This document shows positions 35,847 through 47,089 of a stretch of DNA of 64,000 bases, piece after piece. The notes under the pieces were generated by a model, which worked only from the letters and a program-made list of their open reading frames with translations, was not told where the DNA came from and made no database searches. This DNA is from Epinephelus fuscoguttatus (taxonomy: Eukaryota > Chordata > Actinopteri > Perciformes > Serranidae). The position numbers and the translations under genes are program-made. The first letter of the stretch is position 1. Each line of letters starts with the position of its first letter. The stretch is taken from contig NC_064772.1 of assembly GCF_011397635.1 (NCBI RefSeq), positions 16,755,035 to 16,819,034 of the forward strand. The letters run 5' to 3'.

Positions 35847-36850
35847 AAGGGGCAAAAAGCGAAATCGTTTCACCGCTAGGTTTGCTGTTGTGCACTGCCT
35901 GTAGACCAAAACAAAGTGTGTCATGAGCCACACCTCCCTCTACCTCTGCTCTCCACTACCCCACTCGCCTCGTCTGGGCAGCCGAGTACCGCAGCATCTC
36001 CATGGACTATTACATCCAGACGGTCCCAGTGTTTCTTCCGCAGGCTCCGCTTCACTCAGCTTCACTCGGCTGCCCGATATACCCGCTGCTTCTTCCCACA
36101 TTAACCTGAATAACAAACCAGGGCTCGGTGCTCCGGTTGGATCCAAACGGAGAGCCAGGGCTAATGTTAGCTGGGAAGCTAGCGGAGGCTAACTGGCTGC
36201 GCTGGCAGCGGAGTGAAGTGGAGCCTGAGGAGGAAGCACCGGTTAGCCCCCGAGGAAATAAAACCTAAACAGCCAACTTAGTTTGGCTTAGTTTAGCAGT
36301 TAGCGATGTCTTTCACTCACTCTCGGTCTCTGCTGTGTTTAGCTATTTCTCTGCTTTCCTGTTAGCATTAGCACTAGTCGGCTGCCACGCTAATGTTCCT
36401 ACTCTTCTCCGTGAGCCCGCACTCCCAGGCTCACGGTTCCAGCTCACACAGAAGAAGAACATTAGTGTTAGCTCCCGGAGTTAGCACTAGAGCTACTACG
36501 GCTACTGGAGTAACTTGCAGCTATGGAGCGCTTCTACCAGCTCTTCTAGTCACTGAGCCTCGCCTCCATCTCAGCAAATATATTACATTTATTACAGATA
36601 CTATCATCATTGAAGTAGGCAGGGGAATAGCTAAAAACAACCTGCCAGGCTGCCCCGCTACATTTTACAGTGCTAATTGCAAATGTTAGCTGGGCTGCCG
36701 GGCTACTCACCTAACACAACTGTAACGCCTCACCCATTGCTGGGACCGAGCCGCTAATAACTCAAGCTCCGGACATTAACCCATGCTACGATTGTAACAT
36801 TTAATTTAATTGAATCGACATAGTGACAGGTGCCTAACGTTACTGTAACA
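35847..36850. repeat. CpG-richer repeat-like block (TTAAAGGGGC start)
   Basis: Begins with TTTAAAGGGGCAAAAAGCGA, which has the form of a TTAA-target element end. It continues with words common in fish interspersed repeats (GCTAATGTTAGCTGGG, GCTAGCGGAGGCTAACTGGC, CAGCGGAGTGAAGTGGAGCC). CpG content is higher than nearby, with recurrent TTAGC/GCTAA. No right terminus was found. The open frames at 35916-36192 and 36393-36689 have no family motif. An alternative reading is a CpG island of an unrecognised gene, but no exon with donor site and protein similarity is seen. Confidence 0.4.
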
Positions 36851-37180
36851 CTAATTAAAGCAGACATTTGACTCCGAAAATACGCGTTGCCATTGCTCAC
36901 TGGCTGTAGCCTTTTATAGTATGTGTGTTTATAGTGTATGTGATCTCCAGTAAATATTACAATATAAAATGTGTTTTCCTGTATTTACCTATCTTTCTGG
37001 TGGTCCAACACTTCTGAGTGCACAGTTGATCAGTAAAGAGGTTTGTTTACATGATGTAATCAAGTTCGATATTTACGGATCCAGTGCAGACAAAGAGCCT
37101 CTGATGAAACGTGATGGGGTGCAAAAATTGAATGCTCGCTTGCAGTCTGTAGATACGTGTATGTGAAGGACGCCTTTAGG
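36851..37180. other. gene-free stretch
   Basis: Nothing recognised; ends in a T17 run at about 37182-37199. Confidence 0.35.
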
Positions 37181-37194
37181 GATTTTTTTTTTTT

Positions 37195-37680
37195 TTTTTC
37201 AAATTTGGCACAATTGTCCACTTGGACTCAAAGAAGAACTGATTAGTTTTAAGTGGTCATAGGTCAAAGGTCAAGGTTACTGTGACCTTGAGTGTCTCAT
37301 TCTTGTGAATGCGATATGTCAAGAATGCTCTGAAGGTATTTCTTTAAATTTGGCACAAATGTCCACTTGGAAACCTGATTAGAGGGACTTGAGGGACTTT
37401 CAAATTTGGTACAAACATCTACTTGGATTCAACAATGAACTGATTAAATGTTGGTGGTTAAAAGTCAAAGGTCAAGGTCAGTGTCACCTCATCTTTTTCA
37501 ATCTTGTGAGCGTGATATCTCAAGAATACCTTGAGGGAATTTCTTTAAATTTGGCACAAACATCCCCTTGAACCGAAGAATAAACTGATTAGAATTTCAT
37601 CAATGGTCAGGGTCACTGTAACCTCACAAAACATGTTTTTGGCCATAACATGAAGAATTCTTATGCTGATTATGACAAAA
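37195..37680 (+). repeat. tandemly arranged fish repeat with DR1 nuclear-receptor half-sites
   Basis: AAATTTGGCACAA-like words recur near 37201, 37346, 37400 and 37547, each followed by a CCACTTGGA/CTACTTGGA word and an ACTGATTAG word. Between them AGGTCAAAGGTCA (37261-37273) and AAGTCAAAGGTCA (37462-37474) precede AAGGTTACTGTGACCTTG-type sequence. A short further copy lies at 40030-40150. The repeat type is common in fish; no protein is encoded. Confidence 0.75.
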
Positions 37681-39640
37681 TGTCATACAAATGTCTAATA
37701 GGATAAAAAGATAAGTGATGATTTTATATCAAAAAGATCAAATGTTAAATTCACTGTTACCTCATTATTTTCTGCATATAATACTCTTTCCTGCCCATTA
37801 TTTAATGTCATATGTCAGGAGCAAAAGGGGAGACATTTGATCAGCTACTGAATTGGTGACACTATCTTGGGTGTTCACCATGAAACTGTGCTGATGGTAT
37901 AGATCCTCTGTGTGTGAAGCAATAATGTTTTCACAGACGTGGATGTAAACTGAAAGAGAAACTTGACTGGTGCGCGGAGGCATTCAACTGCAGGTCGATA
38001 ATTCTAGTTTCCTCCTGACAGAAGCTGCTTTCATTCATTGCTTGTCTTGCATTCTTTAAATTTTTTATACCATCTTATTTCTATTCAGGGCTGCAGTCTA
38101 TCCCAACATGAACTGGGTGAGAAGCAGATTCATTCTCTCCTCAAAGGGACACTGGGGATGCTGTAACACTGTACTTTGACCGCGTAGTGAGTAAAATTTT
38201 TCCCACCTATTTTCAAGAGTTCACCCTTTTCTCCTGAGCCCCAAGACAGCCCAGTCAGTGAGTGTGAACATGCACCAGTATTATAGTAGCTACATTACCA
38301 ATAGCTATACTAAAGGTGAAAGTTAGCATTTGTGCTGTCGACTAGCAGGGATATAAAATCAGCCAGTTAATGGAAAACAAATGAAGTAATGACTTTGGGG
38401 AACCAGAGGATGCAGATTTTGAGCCATCACACCAAAACGAAGTCGTCTAATAACATTCAGCACATTTAAAAATCAGTTCTGCAGCTTATAGCTTTAGTAC
38501 AAAGTTGGCTATATTGGATGAAAAACTCAACATTCACAAATTGTTTACACAAGATGAATACGTTAAAAAGCTTTAAAGTTTTGTTAAAAGTCGTAACGTT
38601 TTACTGGTAATAAAATAAAAAGAAGACATTTCACAAAGTTAACAGTTAGTGTGGGTAGATGAGAGAATATATATGTGTGGATACTTATCCATTTCCTTAA
38701 TTTAAATAACTCTAGTGAACTGACCCGACTGCTGCAGAGAAATTTCTGACAATAAAGAAATGCAATGGAAGCAGCTACCCGGAGCAGAAACGAGCTTGTT
38801 CATGAGTCAGCACAGAAACGGTTTCAATAATTTTCTCTCTGCAATAATGACTTTTGACTTCTCAGTGGGTTTTCTTCTTATATTCACCATAATTACTGAC
38901 AGAAGCTCCACGGATCCATTTCTTCCCAGAGGCCTTGAGGAATCAGCAAATGAGACCTTTTTATATTCTCAGACATTAGCTTCAGTGTAATAGATTGGTT
39001 TCTCTGCCGACCAATGGCATGCAGAGGATGACTCACATTATGAGCCTCTTTAAATCACTGTTGCATAAAATTCATACAAAGGACTGCTCTAATGCATTGG
39101 TTGTAAACATTTATATGTTCTTTATTTTTAGTTTGATTGCCTCATTAAGCCTCAGCCTCAACATCTGCTTTCTCTGATACAATGAATAAAATGAGATAAT
39201 ATATAATGCAAATACATAGGCTTCTAAAAGAGGAAAAGAAATGATGAACAAGACAAAGAAGTTATAAAAGGCAGTCCTGTTTTGAGTGAAAAATCAATCA
39301 AAAAAATTTTCAACAGATTAAAAAAATAGAGGGATAAGAAAAATGTAACCCTTGTATTTTGTTGAAATTTGCCATTTTTCCCCATTGATTGGGTCTCATA
39401 GATCCACTGCTTTATGTCTTAAATATATAATGATATTTTTATGCCTCCTTGCTGGTGACAGCTGTGGCTGAAGGCAGGATGTTTTCAGGTAGTCTGTCCA
39501 TCTGTCCCTCTGTCTGTCTGTCCTTCCCATTCCAAGCTGATGCCATTCCAAAATTGTCAAATACCAACACACCCCTCAGCATTTCGTGATGACTCACAGG
39601 GCACCCTTTGGTGTCTTTACGTGACACACAGCTGAAACAC
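37681..39640. other. gene-free stretch
   Basis: No gene supported. A possible, much degraded DFGEPEDADF-like peptide near 38390-38440 hints at a piggyBac-type ORF start but is too short to call. Confidence 0.35.
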
Positions 39641-39654
39641 ATTGTAACACATGG

Positions 39655-40020
39655 TTAATGTTGTAAAATGGTTCGGTTAGGTTTCGGCAAAAAATCTAGA
39701 TTAGGTTAGGTTGAGAAAAAAGATCATGTTTTTGGTTAAAATAAGTAGGTTTGTTGTATAGGTGAGTCAGTGATGTTAGTGCACAATGACTGGGTAATGT
39801 TACAATGAAACAGCACTGACTTTAGGTTTCACGTGGGATATAGGTGATTTAGGCAGATCAGTGACATAGTGTAACATTAAAACAATATTGTCTTTTGGTG
39901 TCATGACACAAAATGCAGTCTTCTGGATGACAGTCAAGTATTGCTGTGGATAGGTTTAGAGTGGAGTTAGCTGAAAGCCCAGTGTGTCCCATACAGACAC
40001 TAAAGGGTGACTTTGGCATC
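39655..40020. repeat. GGTTAGGTT-rich degenerate repeat
   Basis: GGTTCGGTTAGGTTTCGGCA and GATTAGGTTAGGTTGAG occur close together and resemble the GGTTAGGTTTAGG core of family A and of the 22.5-kb block. The rest of the segment is unassigned. Confidence 0.35.
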
Positions 40021-40029
40021 AGTTCACCT

Positions 40030-40150
40030 GCTGTCTAGAGTGCTTTGAAGGAATTTCTATCAACATATGGCACAAACATCTACTTGGACATAAGGGAGAG
40101 CTGATTAGAATGTGGTCAAATGTCATTGTGACCTCACAAAACATCTTTCA
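40030..40150 (+). repeat. short copy of the 37.2-kb repeat
   Basis: GGAATTTCTATCAACATATG, GCACAAACATCTACTTGGAC, CTGATTAGAATGTGGTCAAA and GTGACCTCACAAAACAT occur in the same order as in 37.53-37.63 kb. Confidence 0.65.
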
Positions 40151-40270
40151 GTCAAGAACTCTGTAGTCAAAGAAAACTTTATTTCCATTTGTTATATTAA
40201 ATTTGGCGGTATGGCTCTGTTCTGGGGCCACCCTGCCTTTCCTAGGCCTGCACAAAAAGCCTAAACCAGG

Positions 40271-40857
40271 GAGAGCACACCTCTTCGCCCTTCCACATGC
40301 CTATGTGGAAAGCCCAAGGCAGAAAGAGCACACCTCTCTGCCCTTCCATGCGCAAACGAGGAAAGCTTGAGGCAGAGAGAGCACACCTCTCCGCTCTTCC
40401 AATGCCTACGTGGAAAGCTTCCAGCTGTTGCTGCTTGTTCTCGCGAAATTCAGGCACGGTATGAGATCACTGCTTGTTTTCGCGATATTTCGGCCGTGCT
40501 TTGGAAAGCAGAGCTAAATGGTAAGGTAAGACAACATGTTTACATGTCATTTTCTATATGTTCTCTGACATTTATCCTAACGATATGAGGCGGTCTTTGT
40601 GGAAAAAAAGCTTGTTTAGTGGACTAACTTTGCACTTGAAGTATGCCCATTCACTTATGTTTTAACAGGTCTGATGCTACTATGCGCTCCGGCTGTATCT
40701 AGGCTAACGGCTAACATGCTAACTATTATTTTTATGTCACTAGTCACTTAAAACAAATTTAGGACGATAGGAGACAGGTTGAAATAAACCGAAATTTCCC
40801 TTTAAGGCTTAGGGAGCACACCTCTCTGCCCTTCCATGCACCTACATGAAAAGCCTA
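40271..40857. repeat. 53-54 bp minisatellite, split by an insertion
   Basis: The unit AGCACACCTCTNNGCCCTTCC, followed by a CCTACGTGGAAAGCC-like part, starts at about 40273, 40327 and 40380. A fourth unit at 40815 is separated from the others by about 400 bp of unrelated sequence (about 40410-40800, with TCGCGAAATTCAGGCACGG at its left and CCGAAATTTCCCTTTAAG at its right). The unit sequence resumes after 43537, where AGGCAGGGAGAGCA completes the unit cut at 40857. Confidence 0.75.
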
Positions 40858-40890
40858 CCCATATGGAAAAGAAATAGAAATAACTTATAA

Positions 40891-41794
40891 TAGGGTGACC
40901 ATATTTTGATTTCCAAAAAAGAGGACACTCGGCCCGGCCACGACATAGCCTATTTAAATGATACTCGCAGTTTACTCAAAGATGCCTTATCATTTTAATA
41001 TATTTAAAATTTATATGTATGGATAGAAAATTCAGTAATAATACAAAATAATATCTATCAAGGACAGAAATTCAGATAGGCCCCAATAGGGGACACATAC
41101 ACACAAAAGTGTGGCGATCTGAGCCCGATGGTACCCGACAGGTCGGGCCGGGTTTGGTCAAAAATGCAGCTATAAATTGTATTCGGGCTTGGGTCGGATT
41201 CAGTCAGCTTTCAGTGAAAATGTAGTGTACAAATAAATAAAATCCTATTGTCTGTCCTGTTTATTGCTTGGGCACTGTTATTTACGTGACAACACCTGAA
41301 CGTAACACACACAGACACACAGTGGCTGTTTGTTTCTACCTCTCTCCTCTCTGGAAGTCTCGGACCTCCAGCCACCCGCCTCTGCCTTGGTTAAACGCTG
41401 AAAATAAAAAAAAAAAGAGGGAGACAGGTTTTTCCTATTTTATCTTATTTTGTTTTATTTCTCCCTCTCCTCTGGCTAGAAGCGTCGGACCTCCAGCCTC
41501 CCGCTCCCGTCTCAAACACGGGCTGAGCACCCATGGCGCACGCCCGTCCTGTTAAATAGCCTGTAACCGTAACAACTGTGTGGCACAAACTCAGTGCTTT
41601 GGTCATTAAATAATGTCGGGCTCGGTTCGGGTTCGGACAGAAATATGCGGCCCGTGCCGCACTCACACACACACACACACACAAACACATGGAAAACCAG
41701 ACATTATCATCAGTTTATAAAAACCCCCCGGACACCCTGGACGGGACATTAAAAGTGGACATGTCCGGGCAAAAGAGGACGTTTGGTCAGCCTA
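40891..41794. mobile_element. nested hAT element with 8-bp target duplication ACTTATAA
   Basis: TAGGGTGACCATATTTTGAT at the left and (reverse complement) TAGGCTGACCAAACGTCCTC at the right form the terminal repeats. ACTTATAA is duplicated at 40883-40890 and 41795-41802. The 904-bp body has no transposase. Its interior, about 41110-41660, looks like a further hAT-type repeat rich in CGGG words (GACAGGTCGGGCCGGGTTTG; GTCGGGCTCGGTTCGGGTTC), so nesting may be three deep. Confidence 0.85.
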
Positions 41795-42240
41795 ACTTAT
41801 AAGAAGTTCCATCACCTTCAGTTTATGTTTTAGGTATTGTGCATCATACAAGATTTATATGATTTACTCTTGAAAGTGGCCACTTTTGCATTTTTTTCAT
41901 ACAAGAAAATAAAAAGAATTACATAAGAATCATATGAAGTCTATGTATGCGGTATATAAGGAAAGTACATGTCAAAGTATGTTTTCCATACATGTTACAT
42001 ATAATTTTTGCAGTTTTTCCTATATGTCTGTTTTAAAGACATATGCTTTACATATATGAACAAATACCATTATATATATGTTTTCTGTATGTAAAGTCAA
42101 TATATTTTGCAGGGGAATTATGCTTTATTTATATGCTTTATATAAGCTCATTATATGTCACATAATAAAAACCAGTATAAAAACATACATGAATATGTAC
42201 CATTACATATAGTTTTTTTGTAATATCTCTTGGTGACCAA

Positions 42241-42651
42241 GCTGCTCTCCACACAGTGAGAGAGGTTCCCACAAACTCTGTGGTGAGTTACTACAAGAGA
42301 ATTGCTGTAAATGGAGATGTTGTTCATGGTCATACCTACAGCAAAACAAAACAAAGAAACAACTCTGTTGTGCTTTTGAAGGATGGAAGTATTTTTACAG
42401 TTTCACACTTTATTGACATGGGTGATCAGTGTTTATATGCCATAGGAAAATATGGCAATTGCACAGTGCAGAAGTTAGCCAGAGGTTCTCTTATCAGAAC
42501 TCAACTGAGCTATATGTCAACTGTCCACTTTCCCACAGGCTTTCACAAAGCCATATATGCTACTCAAATAGTTAGACCATGTATGTACATGCAGTGTCCA
42601 CAGTCCAGCTTGATTGCGTTTCGGCTATTGAACACGTATTACTGTAAATGA
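42241..42651 (+). CDS. orphan ORF, about 131-136 codons, inside the TA-flanked element
   Basis: An open frame runs from about 42220 to the TGA after 42648. No ATG is at its start: the first possible start in frame is GTG at 42256, so it is more likely an exon whose acceptor lies near the AAG/CAG at 42239-42256. The product has an unusual mix: TNSVVSYYKRIAVNGDVVHG, a basic KTKQRNNSVVLLKDGS segment, a beta-rich middle, and a cysteine/methionine-rich end (VRPCMYMQCPQ). The pattern of a short YKRI-VNG start followed by a NNSVV-KDG strand resembles C-terminal beta-rich domains of transposon-associated multicopy metazoan proteins, but I cannot name a family. The uninterrupted frame in otherwise stop-dense AT-rich DNA suggests recent coding function. 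Confidence 0.4.
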   Translation, partial: AALHTVREVPTNSVVSYYKRIAVNGDVVHGHTYSKTKQRNNSVVLLKDGSIFTVSHFIDMGDQCLYAIGKYGNCTVQKLARGSLIRTQLSYMSTVHFPTGFHKAIYATQIVRPCMYMQCPQSSLIAFRLLNTYYCK

Positions 42652-43537
42652 TTGAATGTTAACTAGATGACTGTCACTTATTGATTTTGGGTTTCTGAGC
42701 TGAAAAGGAAACATTTATGTCTCAACACTTACCAATGTAACAAATGAAATGGCACAGAAATGGCACAGAGTGAACAAAATGTCTATTGATTCTTATGTGA
42801 AACATTTTGTAATGCATGTTATCAATATTTATGTATTTCGATGTACAATCCAAAAGAATAGTGGTAAAGTGGTACAACAATTATTAAAGCACCGTCATAA
42901 TGAACTTGGGTCATGTAAAAAGGGAAGAAGTATTGCCATTTTTTCTTTCTTAAGTAAATGTGCAGCTTATGTAATCTGCTGATCTCGTGCAAAATTAAAA
43001 CTATTTCTACAAGAATGGGATGAATACTCTTTTTCAATCTCTGCATTACATTGAATACATTCGACAGGGATTTTGAATATTTGCTGTGTTGATTTAATCA
43101 TTTTTCCTAACTTACTGGATATAATTGCTCCTAAAATGTTAAACAATATTACCCATGTAATAATTTTAGCAACATTTTAACAGTCCATTGTCATTACATG
43201 TTCAAAACCTGCTTTCAGTCAACTCATATGCATTTTCCCTTCAATTTTATTATCAGATTATGTGTGTTAAGTGTTTTCTATAATACTTACAAGAGTTTAG
43301 TTTCACTGATTATTGTCCAACTCATATAAGTTTGATATTACATTTTTCTACTAAGGATACTGTATGTGGAATTACTATCATATAATGTTCTTAGTACCCA
43401 AATCATACAAGTTTCATTTTGTACAAATTTAATAAGGATCTTATATCTGGTTTCACTGTTGTATGCATTACATACAAGTTTCAGACAAAAGAGATACAAA
43501 CTTTATAAGACTTATCTATATCTTTTCCATATGGGTA

Positions 43538-44763
43538 AGGCAGGGAGAGCAGCAGCAAAGACCCCCTGGAACAGAACAGAGCAGCATCAATGACAAACAG
43601 AAATTATATTGATAAATCAGACACAGCATGAAAAGGAGGAGCTGGGGTGAAGGTGGATTGCAAAGTGGCTTGCAGATCAGCTGATGTAGCTGGGATGTGA
43701 GCTAAGCTTGACATCATGGCCTACCTGAACTACTACTACTATTACTACTGCTACCACTACTGCACAATTTTTGGCCATAACTCAAGGATTCATCCACTAA
43801 TGTTGTTTCAAGTGGTTTGTACTGTCTTATTATCAGGTTGTCAGTCATCTGTAAAGCACTTTAATTTGCAATAGCCGGTATGAAAGGTGTTAAAGTTTCA
43901 TCGACTGATTAATGGATTGAACTTAAAAAAATCACAATAACAAATATCTAATAGAATCTAATACTGCTGACACAATACCCAATAGAGCCATACATTGTTT
44001 CCTGGGGTTTATAGATTTGCTTTTATCCCAACAGTTCAGGGAGACATGGGCTGGGTACCAGGAGTGGTGCAATGAAAATGTGAAATGATCCAAGTGTGAA
44101 AGTGTCTAATCAAAATGGCAGTGGGTGAAATAAATAAGAAGGTGTTTATGTTAAGTAAATCATTCAGTTCTCCATGGGAAAAAGAGTTTTTCTCAATCTT
44201 TGACGGGGTGGGCATGTTGTATATTTCCAGGAATAACTTGTGTTGTAATGTTTACTCTGTTAAAAATAAGCTGTTATTAAAATTTGAAGAAAAATGTTTC
44301 AACAACATTTTGCCAATGCCAAAACAGAATGTATGAGTTGGATGATGGGAAGTGGAAAGTGAGTCCCATTTTCTTACATACTGTACAGATTATGATGACT
44401 TAGGAGAGTTAATGTTCCATGAAATGGCTCGTTAAACCCCTGACATATTCTGCTGCTCAAATGACCAAAAGCTAGAACGGCTGTTTAATTTTAATGTGTT
44501 TAAGTTTGAGACTTTGGTTGCAAAAGCCTGGAAAAGAAGACAAAACAGATTTACTTATTACTTATTCTGATTTTTCACTGCAACACAGTCACTGTCTCCA
44601 TGAGTGAGTCATGAGCACTGTTTTCCTCAATGATGATCTGATTATATAGGATGCACGCTGGGCTCTGGGTCTGGCATGTTCTAATTTTATGATGTCTTGT
44701 AAGCTCATATGGCCTGGGCATCTTTTTTGCATGACACAATAATAAAAAATAATTCATTCATTC
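43538..44763. other. gene-free stretch
   Basis: No exon or confident repeat. A short ACTACTACTATTACTACTGC run lies at about 43731-43750. Confidence 0.4.
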
Positions 44764-44767
44764 TTAA

Positions 44768-45567
44768 AGGGATAATTCAAATTTTTGAAGTGGGGTTGTA
44801 TGAGGTACATACCCATCAACAGTATATTATGTACAGCAGATGTCAGGCCACAAACCCCCAGTTTGGAGAAGCAGACTGGAGTCCAACATGGAAGCTAAGC
44901 AGTCTACTGCTGTGGAGGGGTCAGCAACAAAACATATTCTAACCATCTAAAAAAAAATCCCACCTAAAAAACATCAATATCAGTTTAAGTGTACGCTATA
45001 TTTAGTGTAAGCTGTTTGATGTATTGTTAGACGGTATGACTTGCTGCAGTAGACAGAGCTATAGTATATTTCAGTGTAATGTTGGAGAGGTTGTTAAACA
45101 TGTTAGGTTACTTTGTTCCAGTATATTTTGACCTTTGTGAATCTTTATATTGGTCCTTTGCAGCTACCGCATGTGACACAAGAACAGAAAGTGAAGGATT
45201 CACCAAAGTCACAAATTTACTGACTACTCAACTGATCCAAGCAGCAATAGACCAGCAACTCCCATTTATTTTCAGCGAACTAAAATTAATGTTTTTGTCA
45301 ATGGAGTCTGGTGGCTTTGACGAGAGCATAGAACTGAAGATGTTTTCGGCTTCCATGTTGTAATAGGCTGTCCGACGGAAAGGTCAAGTGATGACAATAC
45401 TCTCAGTATAGCATACACTAAGACTGACATTGAGGAGCTTCTGTGTTGCACTCCAGCCGGCTTCTCCAAACTGGGGGGGCGTGCCGACTGCTAACCACTG
45501 TATGTAGATATGTAAATGGATAAGTAACCCATACAACCCAACTGCGAAAAATCCAAACTATCTCCCT
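44768..45567. mobile_element. MITE with AGGGATAATT / AGGGAGATAGTT termini
   Basis: The left end AGGGATAATTCAAATTTTTG with GAAGTGGGGTTGTATG, and the reverse complement of the right end AGGGAGATAGTTTGGATTTT with GCAGTTGGGTTGTATG, are inverted repeats. A second inner pair, around CCCAGTTTGGAGAAGC (about 44860 and, inverted, 45460-45475), extends the arms past 100 bp. TTAA precedes the left end; the right flank is AAAA, perhaps mutated. No transposase. Confidence 0.7.
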
Positions 45568-45574
45568 AAAAGAC

Positions 45575-46735
45575 TATTTGGGGATTTAGGAGCTATAGCA
45601 TGATGCACTGCCAACACCATTTACACTTATAAAGTCTGTAAAAAATTCATTATATTTAAGCATATTTTATAGCTGGAGTCTGTGAAAGAAGAAATATACG
45701 CTATGAGAACCTGTTAACAAGCAGTTCTCATAAAGTTACATGAAGAGTCATTGAGCTAGTGTAGAAGGACTCAAGACACAACATTATAAGACTGGCTGGA
45801 GACAGATGCAGCTCACACATTTGTGCTATCTGCCATTTAACACACTTCGCTGACTATCATAATACGTTCACTAACAGCCTGTGGTGCCAGTATTGCAGGA
45901 TGGAGAACTGTTTACTGGCATTCACACTGCAGGAGGAGAAGAAGAGAGCTCAATACATCAGGCTGGGTGTGGGGTGAGGGTCTCCAGAGTTTAAAGCAAC
46001 ATTGTTTGATGGGTATATAGAAAGATTTTTCTATGCATGCTTTAATAAAAAATGTATGTGTCTCCTCAGATCTTGCTCAGTCTGTATTTTTTAACACTCG
46101 CTAAAGCAAAAAATAATAACTGTTTGCTCTGTAAAAGATCAAAAGTAGAAATACTTTAAGATCTAAGGCTGAAGTGTATCAACTCATGAAATTATGGGTC
46201 ATCCTCTTTGCTGATTGGGTGGTTTGAACTCTGCCTGAGGTGGCCCTTGATCATATATCATCCCCCTCTGCTGTCCCTCCGGACTGTGCCCACTGAAGCA
46301 GAAGTGCCCTGAAATGTGCAGCGCTGTGTCCACAGAAAGTGGTTATGACCCCAGAGCTGCCAGATTCATCTCTCCTGCCTTTCTTCCCCTATGCCTCACC
46401 CTCACCTCCCCCCGAGTCTGCTTTAATGCTGAGAGAAACTGAGTAAATTGGCCAAATTCCTGTAGAGTTTGCAGCGGAAAAAAATCTTTATGCCTCCAGA
46501 GAAATGCTGACATGAATATAGATTTTGGACGTCATGTGAGGACAAATACATTACATCAGTGCTGTTTTACTGTGGTTAATCATTTTTTTTAAATGTCTCA
46601 ATATGCAAATCAGAAATGTCTTGGTTAATGATGAATAGTTTTTACTCCACTGTGACATGAGATTGTAAGATGCTGGGTGCCTCCCTGCAAGTTATTGCTC
46701 TGTCATCTCATATTTGGGCGAAGGTTGGATGTTAA
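45575..46735. other. gene-free stretch
   Basis: Nothing recognised. Confidence 0.4.
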
Positions 46736-46736
<1 letters not shown>

Positions 46737-46825
<89 letters not shown>

Positions 46826-46837
46826 ACGCGCGTGTGT
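46737..46837. repeat. (TG)43 microsatellite with CG-rich end
   Basis: Forty-three TG units up to 46822 are followed by CGCACGCGCGTGTGT. The histidine/threonine repeat ORF across it is an artefact. Confidence 0.98.
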
Positions 46838-46947
46838 ACTTGTACTTGCTACATAGTGAGGACCGAAACATGTTTTTAATCAACTGAGTGAGGACATTTG
46901 TGGAAAGTAAGGACATTTTGGTTGGTCCTCACTTCTTCAAATGCCTG

Positions 46948-47080
46948 TTTGAGGGTTAGAGGTCCACTTTGTAGGATTTAGGTTGAATAATTTTTAATAT
47001 AACTAAATAAATCGTTGTCTAATGCCGATGCTTGGGCAGTGATTTCTGGCGTCAGACACCGATATACAGGAGAGGTGGAG
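46948..47080 (+). repeat. left-end fragment of the GGTCCAGTGTGTAGGATTTA family
   Basis: AGAGGTCCACTTTGTAGGAT followed by TTAGGTTGAATAATTTTTAA matches the start of the 24.95-kb repeat with a few changes. Confidence 0.5.
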
Positions 47081-47089
47081 GCTGGGTTC

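Larger units (their letters stand above)
40858..43535 (+). mobile_element. TA-flanked element with CCCATATGGAAAAG inverted termini, interrupted by a hAT
   Basis: The left end CCCATATGGAAAAGAAATAG and the reverse complement of the right end, CCCATATGGAAAAGATATAG, match. The match continues across about 50 bp once the hAT at 40891-41794 is removed. TA flanks both ends (40856-40857; 43536-43537). The flanking sequences GAAAAGCC and AGGCAGGGAGAGCA join into one unit of the minisatellite at 40.27 kb, which gives the empty site. Without the nested hAT and its duplication the element is about 1.77 kb. Its only notable ORF is an unrecognised 131-codon plus-strand frame (42250-42651). A/T-rich CATATG-type words fill the rest. 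Superfamily undetermined. Confidence 0.72.

Noticed and set aside
35916-36689. Host gene first exon in the CpG-richer block
   Set aside because: Open frames carry no recognisable protein and no convincing donor-linked exon; repeat words are present.
38380-38450. piggyBac-like N-terminal peptide
   Set aside because: A short acidic match that needs a frameshift; too little sequence to support a call.
46692-46916. Histidine/threonine repeat ORF on the minus strand
   Set aside because: Pure translation of the (TG)43 microsatellite; no other protein signal.
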